Shown: piece by piece, positions 61,431 through 64,000 of the stretch
How the letters are laid out: every line of letters begins with the position of its first letter
Position numbering within the stretch: position 1 is the first letter of the stretch
From: Metabacillus idriensis
GTDB taxonomy: Bacteria; Bacillota; Bacilli; Bacillales; Bacillaceae
DNA length: 64,000 bases
NCBI RefSeq assembly: GCF_009674765.1
Contig: NZ_WKKF01000001.1
Coordinates: forward strand, 930,001 to 994,000
Direction of reading: 5' to 3'
The notes under the pieces: generated by a model
What the model saw: the letters and a program-made list of their open reading frames with translations, nothing else
Told to the model about the DNA's origin: nothing
Database searches by the model: none
Made by a program: the position numbers and the translations under genes

Positions 61431-61462
61431 AAAACAGTCTCTTTTATAGAGGCTGTTTTTTT
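61431..61462 (+). terminator. Intrinsic terminator after the cold-shock gene
   Basis: AAAACAG.CTCT-TTTAT-AGAG.CTGTTTT followed by Ts. Confidence 0.85.
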
Positions 61463-61668
61463 GTGTGTTTTTTAGTAATAGATGGTGTTAACGGCATTCA
61501 ATGTGCAGCTACTTGCAGCAGAAACTTGGAAATAATGAAAGGTGAAAGTATAGCTAAATGATCAAAGAGGGTGGTAAGCGAGGTACGATTTCGAGGTGCA
61601 AAATCGGCTTTGAAGCCCGAACTTGAGGATCGAGGTGCCAACATTTAAGAGCGGAGCCTCAGTCCGCA

Positions 61669-61708
61669 AAAAAATAAAAACCCCCGCTCAAATTCACTGA
61701 GCGGGGGG
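61669..61708 (-). terminator. Minus-strand terminator
   Basis: On the minus strand CCCCCGCTCA ... TGAGCGGGGG followed by TTTTTATTTTTTT. It lies 86 bases downstream of the 43-aa minus-strand gene. Confidence 0.88.
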
Positions 61709-61793
61709 AGGTATCATGTTACAAGCTTTGTTAAATGGTTGCTTTCATTTTAGCACAGGTAAGCAGGATAACCTAATAAAAAATGATTATTTA

Positions 61794-61925
61794 TTATTTG
61801 CGCCCCGATTGGTGATTTGATACGGGTGACTTGCTCGTTTTTGGCTTTAAATTCTTTAACCTGCTTTTAATATAATCCTTCAGCATGTCACGCTTGCGTT
61901 TTTGACGCTTGTCACGGTTTTTCAT
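61794..61925 (-). CDS. Small very basic protein, 43 aa
   Basis: ATG 61925 to TAA 61794 encodes MKNRDKRQKRKRDMLKDYIK followed by SRLKNLKPKTSKSPV and a short tail. RBS GGATGGTGA is fair. Over one third of residues are Lys or Arg, suggesting nucleic-acid binding or a disordered spore-associated peptide; no family recognised. A strong terminator follows on the same strand, which supports a transcript. It may be cotranscribed with the gene at 62001. Confidence 0.5.
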   Translation of the reverse strand: MKNRDKRQKRKRDMLKDYIKSRLKNLKPKTSKSPVSNHQSGRK

Positions 61926-62000
61926 ATAGTCACCATCCTATTTCATAGAGATTCGACCTTGGTTCTATTATAACTCGAAACGAGGCGGGACAACATGCTT

Positions 62001-62225
62001 TTACCTAAATTCAAATTCATTCTCGCCGTCAGTGCGGTTTGCTTTGCGTACATATGAATAAAAAAGCTCCATCGCTTCTGTTTTAAATGCTTTTGACAGT
62101 TCTTCAGAAAAATAATCATCTGGATTCAGTTCATATTCAGGTGTAACAATCTTCACTTCGGACTTTTCGTTCTGAATATAGTGATGGGTTAAGAGATTTG
62201 ATGGTATCTGGATTTTTTTCGCCAT
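62001..62225 (-). CDS. Small hypothetical protein, 74 aa
   Basis: This protein is acidic and soluble, beginning MAKKIQIPSNLLTHHYIQNE and containing ELNPDDYFSEELSKAFKTEA. It starts at ATG 62225 behind GAGAGGGTG; a GTG nine bases earlier overlaps that RBS and is excluded. I do not recognise a family, and there is no membrane or signal segment. The 43-aa gene follows on the same strand. Confidence 0.6.
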   Translation of the reverse strand: MAKKIQIPSNLLTHHYIQNEKSEVKIVTPEYELNPDDYFSEELSKAFKTEAMELFYSYVRKANRTDGENEFEFR

Positions 62226-62309
62226 GATCAGCACCCTCTCTGTTTTTAGTGAAATGTATTTTGTGTTTAGTTTATCATATAAGAAAATCAGTACACAGGG
62301 GGATTATGT

Positions 62310-62636
62310 ATGGAGACCTTTACGCAAAGAGCGGTATTTATTATAAAATCGATACCTGCCGGAAAAGTGATGACATATGGACAAGTTGCCAGGTGCGCGG
62401 GCCAGCCCAGAGGAGCGCGGCAGGTTGTCCGCATTCTTCATTCGATGAGTGAAAAGCATCAGCTCCCATGGCATCGTGTTATCAATTCCAAAGGGGAAAT
62501 CGGCATGAAGGAGACAGAATCCGGCAGACTGCAGAAAAAATTATTAGAAGATGAAGGCATTTCTTTTATCAGTGATTATCACCTGCATCTGGAGCGGTGG
62601 ATCTATAATCCCGGGATGCAAGAAGACTCCTGGTAA
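62310..62636 (+). CDS. Alkyltransferase-like protein (Atl; MGMT DNA-binding domain)
   Basis: This 108-residue protein consists only of the MGMT DNA-binding domain: IPAGKVMTYGQVARCAGQPRGARQV gives the HTH and finger. The acceptor Cys of PCHRVI is replaced by Trp (PWHRVI, W54). That change defines alkyltransferase-like proteins, which bind O6-alkylguanine without removing the alkyl group and recruit nucleotide-excision repair. RBS AGGGGGATTATGT. True methyltransferase activity is supplied by ogt at 18303. Confidence 0.92.
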   Translation: METFTQRAVFIIKSIPAGKVMTYGQVARCAGQPRGARQVVRILHSMSEKHQLPWHRVINSKGEIGMKETESGRLQKKLLEDEGISFISDYHLHLERWIYNPGMQEDSW

Positions 62637-62686
62637 ATAAGCCAAAAACTGCTGTTAAGTTTTATTTGGGCAATGAAACTTTCCGG

Positions 62687-62715
62687 TTGACCGCTGCAGC
62701 ATAATGATGTAATAT
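62687..62715 (+). promoter_or_regulatory. Promoter of the candidate ncRNA
   Basis: TTGACC (62687-62692), 17 bases, TAATAT (62710-62715). It predicts transcription from about 62722. Confidence 0.65.
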
Positions 62716-62721
62716 ACTACT

Positions 62722-62955
62722 ACAAGCTGCATTGTACGTAATGATAATTAAGTTTTAACCTTTAAGCTGTAATAGGGAGTTTTATATCGCATCTGAAATG
62801 TCATGCCTCCATTTGCAGAGGAAGACAGGAAAGCTGCTGCAAACACCCACTTTGAGAAGTGGTGGTTTAAAACTTTCTTACGTAAGTTACGGCAATTGTG
62901 GCTTCTTTCTTTAAACATATAAAACCAGTTCCTACCTCAGGAGCTGGTTTTTTTG
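62722..62955 (+). ncRNA. Structured non-coding RNA candidate, 6S-like end pairing
   Basis: Downstream of a good promoter, AAGCTGCATTGTACGTAA (62724-62741) pairs with TTACGGCAATTGTGGCTT (62887-62904). Inside it, AAGTTTTAACC (62750-62760) pairs with GGTTTAAAACTT. Further hairpins are TGTC.CCTC / GAGG.GACA and CCACTT / AAGTGG. The 5'-3' closed region is about 185 nt, the size of 6S RNA. A terminator AAACCAGTTCCT ... AGGAGCTGGTTTTTTT follows (62922-62954). No plus-strand gene lies downstream, so it is not a leader. Identity as 6S is inferred from shape only. Confidence 0.6.
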
Positions 62956-63024
62956 ATGTTTGGCTGACTTTTGTTTTACTTGAGTGGAGTTTAATTTCCT
63001 CAATCGATTACGATTCGGACGCTT

Positions 63025-63068
63025 CCTTACCCTCCAATACCGTTAAACGGTTTAGCAGGGTACGATTT
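63025..63068 (-). repeat. Solitary degenerate relative of the array 1 unit
   Basis: On the minus strand AATCGTACCCT, GCTAAACCG, then GAGGGTAAGG, in the order and spacing of the 52-bp unit at 40850-41265, but with a diverged loop. Confidence 0.6.
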
Positions 63069-63083
63069 TGAAGACCGCCATTA

Positions 63084-63758
63084 TTAACAAATCTCCCGAA
63101 TCAAATGTACTCCATTATTTTTAGGAGAATTTACTTCAGACGATACTTCAAATGCCTCCATTTGCGTCTCGTCGAAGGGTTTCAAGATCGGACGCAGATC
63201 GTCTGGATCATGAATGGAGGGGTCGAGCCATCTTTCTTCGTCTTCAGGCTTCAGGATGACCGGCATTCTGTCGTGAATGGAGCTCATCAGTTCATTTGGT
63301 TCGGTTGTGATAACCGTGCAGGAATAGATGGTTTTGCCATTTGGCGATTTCCATGATTCCCATAACCCAGCCATACCGAAGGGTTCACCTGTTTTCATTT
63401 TAATTCTCATCGGGGTTTTCCCGCCTTCCTGGCGTTTCCATTCATAGAACGAATCTGCCAGTACAAGGCATCTTTTTTTTCTGAAAGCATTTCTGAAGCT
63501 TGGTTTATCCGCTAATGTTTCTGCTCTGGCATTGATGGTTTTATATCCGATTTTTTCATCCTTTGCAAAAGGAGGGATGAGTCCCCACTTTAAGAACCCC
63601 ATTCGATTTTGAGTCCCGTCATTAATCACGGACAGGACCTCGTGTGAAGGAGCAATGTTGTAGCTATATACATATTCATCTTCTTCAATGGCTGCGCCGA
63701 TATGAAATCGGTCTACAAGATCTGCATACTCTGAGAATAAAGTGTATCTTCCGCACAT
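63084..63758 (-). CDS. SRAP-domain protein (HMCES/YedK family)
   Basis: This family covalently caps abasic sites in single-stranded DNA through the N-terminal Cys exposed after Met removal. The protein begins MCGRYTLFS with Cys2. It contains INARAETL, the catalytic Glu region SFYEWKRQ, and IHDRMPVIL with the active His. 224 aa. ATG 63758 is 7 bases after GGAG; the ATG two codons earlier is too close to it, and choosing it would block the Cys2 chemistry. It groups with ogt and the Atl protein as a DNA-damage gene. Confidence 0.93.
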   Translation of the reverse strand: MCGRYTLFSEYADLVDRFHIGAAIEEDEYVYSYNIAPSHEVLSVINDGTQNRMGFLKWGLIPPFAKDEKIGYKTINARAETLADKPSFRNAFRKKRCLVLADSFYEWKRQEGGKTPMRIKMKTGEPFGMAGLWESWKSPNGKTIYSCTVITTEPNELMSSIHDRMPVILKPEDEERWLDPSIHDPDDLRPILKPFDETQMEAFEVSSEVNSPKNNGVHLIREIC

Positions 63759-63850
63759 GGGCATTCTCCTTTTTATGTAAAATAATACCGTTATCATTCC
63801 CTTTAAACAAGGTGAAGCCGTATAATAAAAATAAAAAGGAGAGATCACAG

Positions 63851-64000
63851 GTGCACTTAAAAAGAGTCAGCTTTGTTCCTGATCACGAAAAGCAGGAGTA
63901 TCCATATGGACTTCCCCTTTTTAAAGAGTCGTTCACTCTGTCGTTTGAAGCACCGCTAACAATTCTTGCGGGTGAAAATGGGACAGGCAAGTCAACGCTG
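63851..64000 (+). CDS. AAA/ABC-type ATPase, N-terminal part (runs off the edge)
   Basis: The start is GTG 63851 behind AAGGAG. The 50 residues present contain LTILAGENGTGKSTL, a Walker A motif of the ABC/AAA_23 type, preceded by a strand-rich segment (FTLSFEAPL). Stand-alone predicted ATPases of this kind occur in Firmicutes without a transporter partner. Function cannot be judged from this fragment. Confidence 0.8.
   Translation, partial: MHLKRVSFVPDHEKQEYPYGLPLFKESFTLSFEAPLTILAGENGTGKSTL

Overview
The window is a low-to-moderate GC, spore-forming, flagellated Bacillaceae chromosome. It carries an alpha/beta-type SASP, Spo0E, two Spo0A-phosphorelay-type kinases, a spoVA-type operon and motAB. 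Gene order follows the Bacillus subtilis sigI-rsgI-sspD-ykrK-htpX-ktrD ... ykrP-kinE-ogt ... mtn ... spo0E ... kinD-mhqR-motBA ... clpE-ykvI-queCDEF block closely, with local insertions. It is therefore a relative of B. subtilis, not B. subtilis itself. No rRNA, tRNA, CRISPR array, transposase or phage gene was seen.

Layout. 0-12.6 kb: the end of sigI, rsgI, sspD, an FAD oxidoreductase, the regulator ykrK and its target htpX, ktrD, a class B PBP (pbpC), an LCP-family gene broken by one in-frame stop, a secreted 5'-nucleotidase-type phosphatase and several small unknown genes. 12.6-21.1 kb: a B12-binding radical SAM protein, acyltransferase ykrP, kinE, ogt, kynA, and an ArsR regulator with a GNAT acetyltransferase. 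21.3-33.2 kb: the complete methionine-salvage gene set (mtnK, A, U, E, W, X, B, D), controlled by two SAM-I riboswitches. The minus-strand arm also encodes a three-gene sugar-type ABC importer that probably brings in methylthioribose. 33.3-44.7 kb: a CBS/ACT protein like CbpA, spo0E, a ZIP metal transporter, an aldo/keto reductase, kinD, a second 5'-nucleotidase-type protein, mhqR, motAB (with a sigma-D promoter) and pepF.

44.7-50.5 kb is an AT-rich insertion relative to B. subtilis. It holds a BcrC-like PAP2 phosphatase and a seven-gene minus-strand operon: DUF1657, YhcN/YlaJ lipoprotein, spoVAC, spoVAD, spoVAEb, DUF1657, and a DUF421 protein with a C-terminal DUF1657. This is the gene order of the spoVA2mob operon, including 2Duf, that is linked to high spore heat resistance, but no transposon is visible here. 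50.5-64 kb: a tandem VOC protein, clpE with CtsR boxes, ykvI, a CNNM/CorC-type transporter, a DUF2254 protein, a preQ1 riboswitch with queCDEF, a cold-shock gene, small genes, an alkyltransferase-like protein, a probable structured ncRNA, a SRAP-domain protein and the start of an ATPase gene.

Intergenic DNA is rich in repeats. A dispersed imperfect palindrome occurs five times, each copy with a different inner stem. A second palindromic element of about 218 bp occurs twice. Two tandem arrays (40.85-41.27 kb and 53.5-53.87 kb) have different sequences but the same 52-bp period, one hairpin per unit and a shared CAAAACCG core. The main themes are sporulation control and spore resistance (KinE, KinD, Spo0E, SASP, SpoVA), sulfur salvage (mtn), cell envelope and stress (PBP, LCP, HtpX, ClpE, SigI/RsgI) and queuosine-precursor synthesis.
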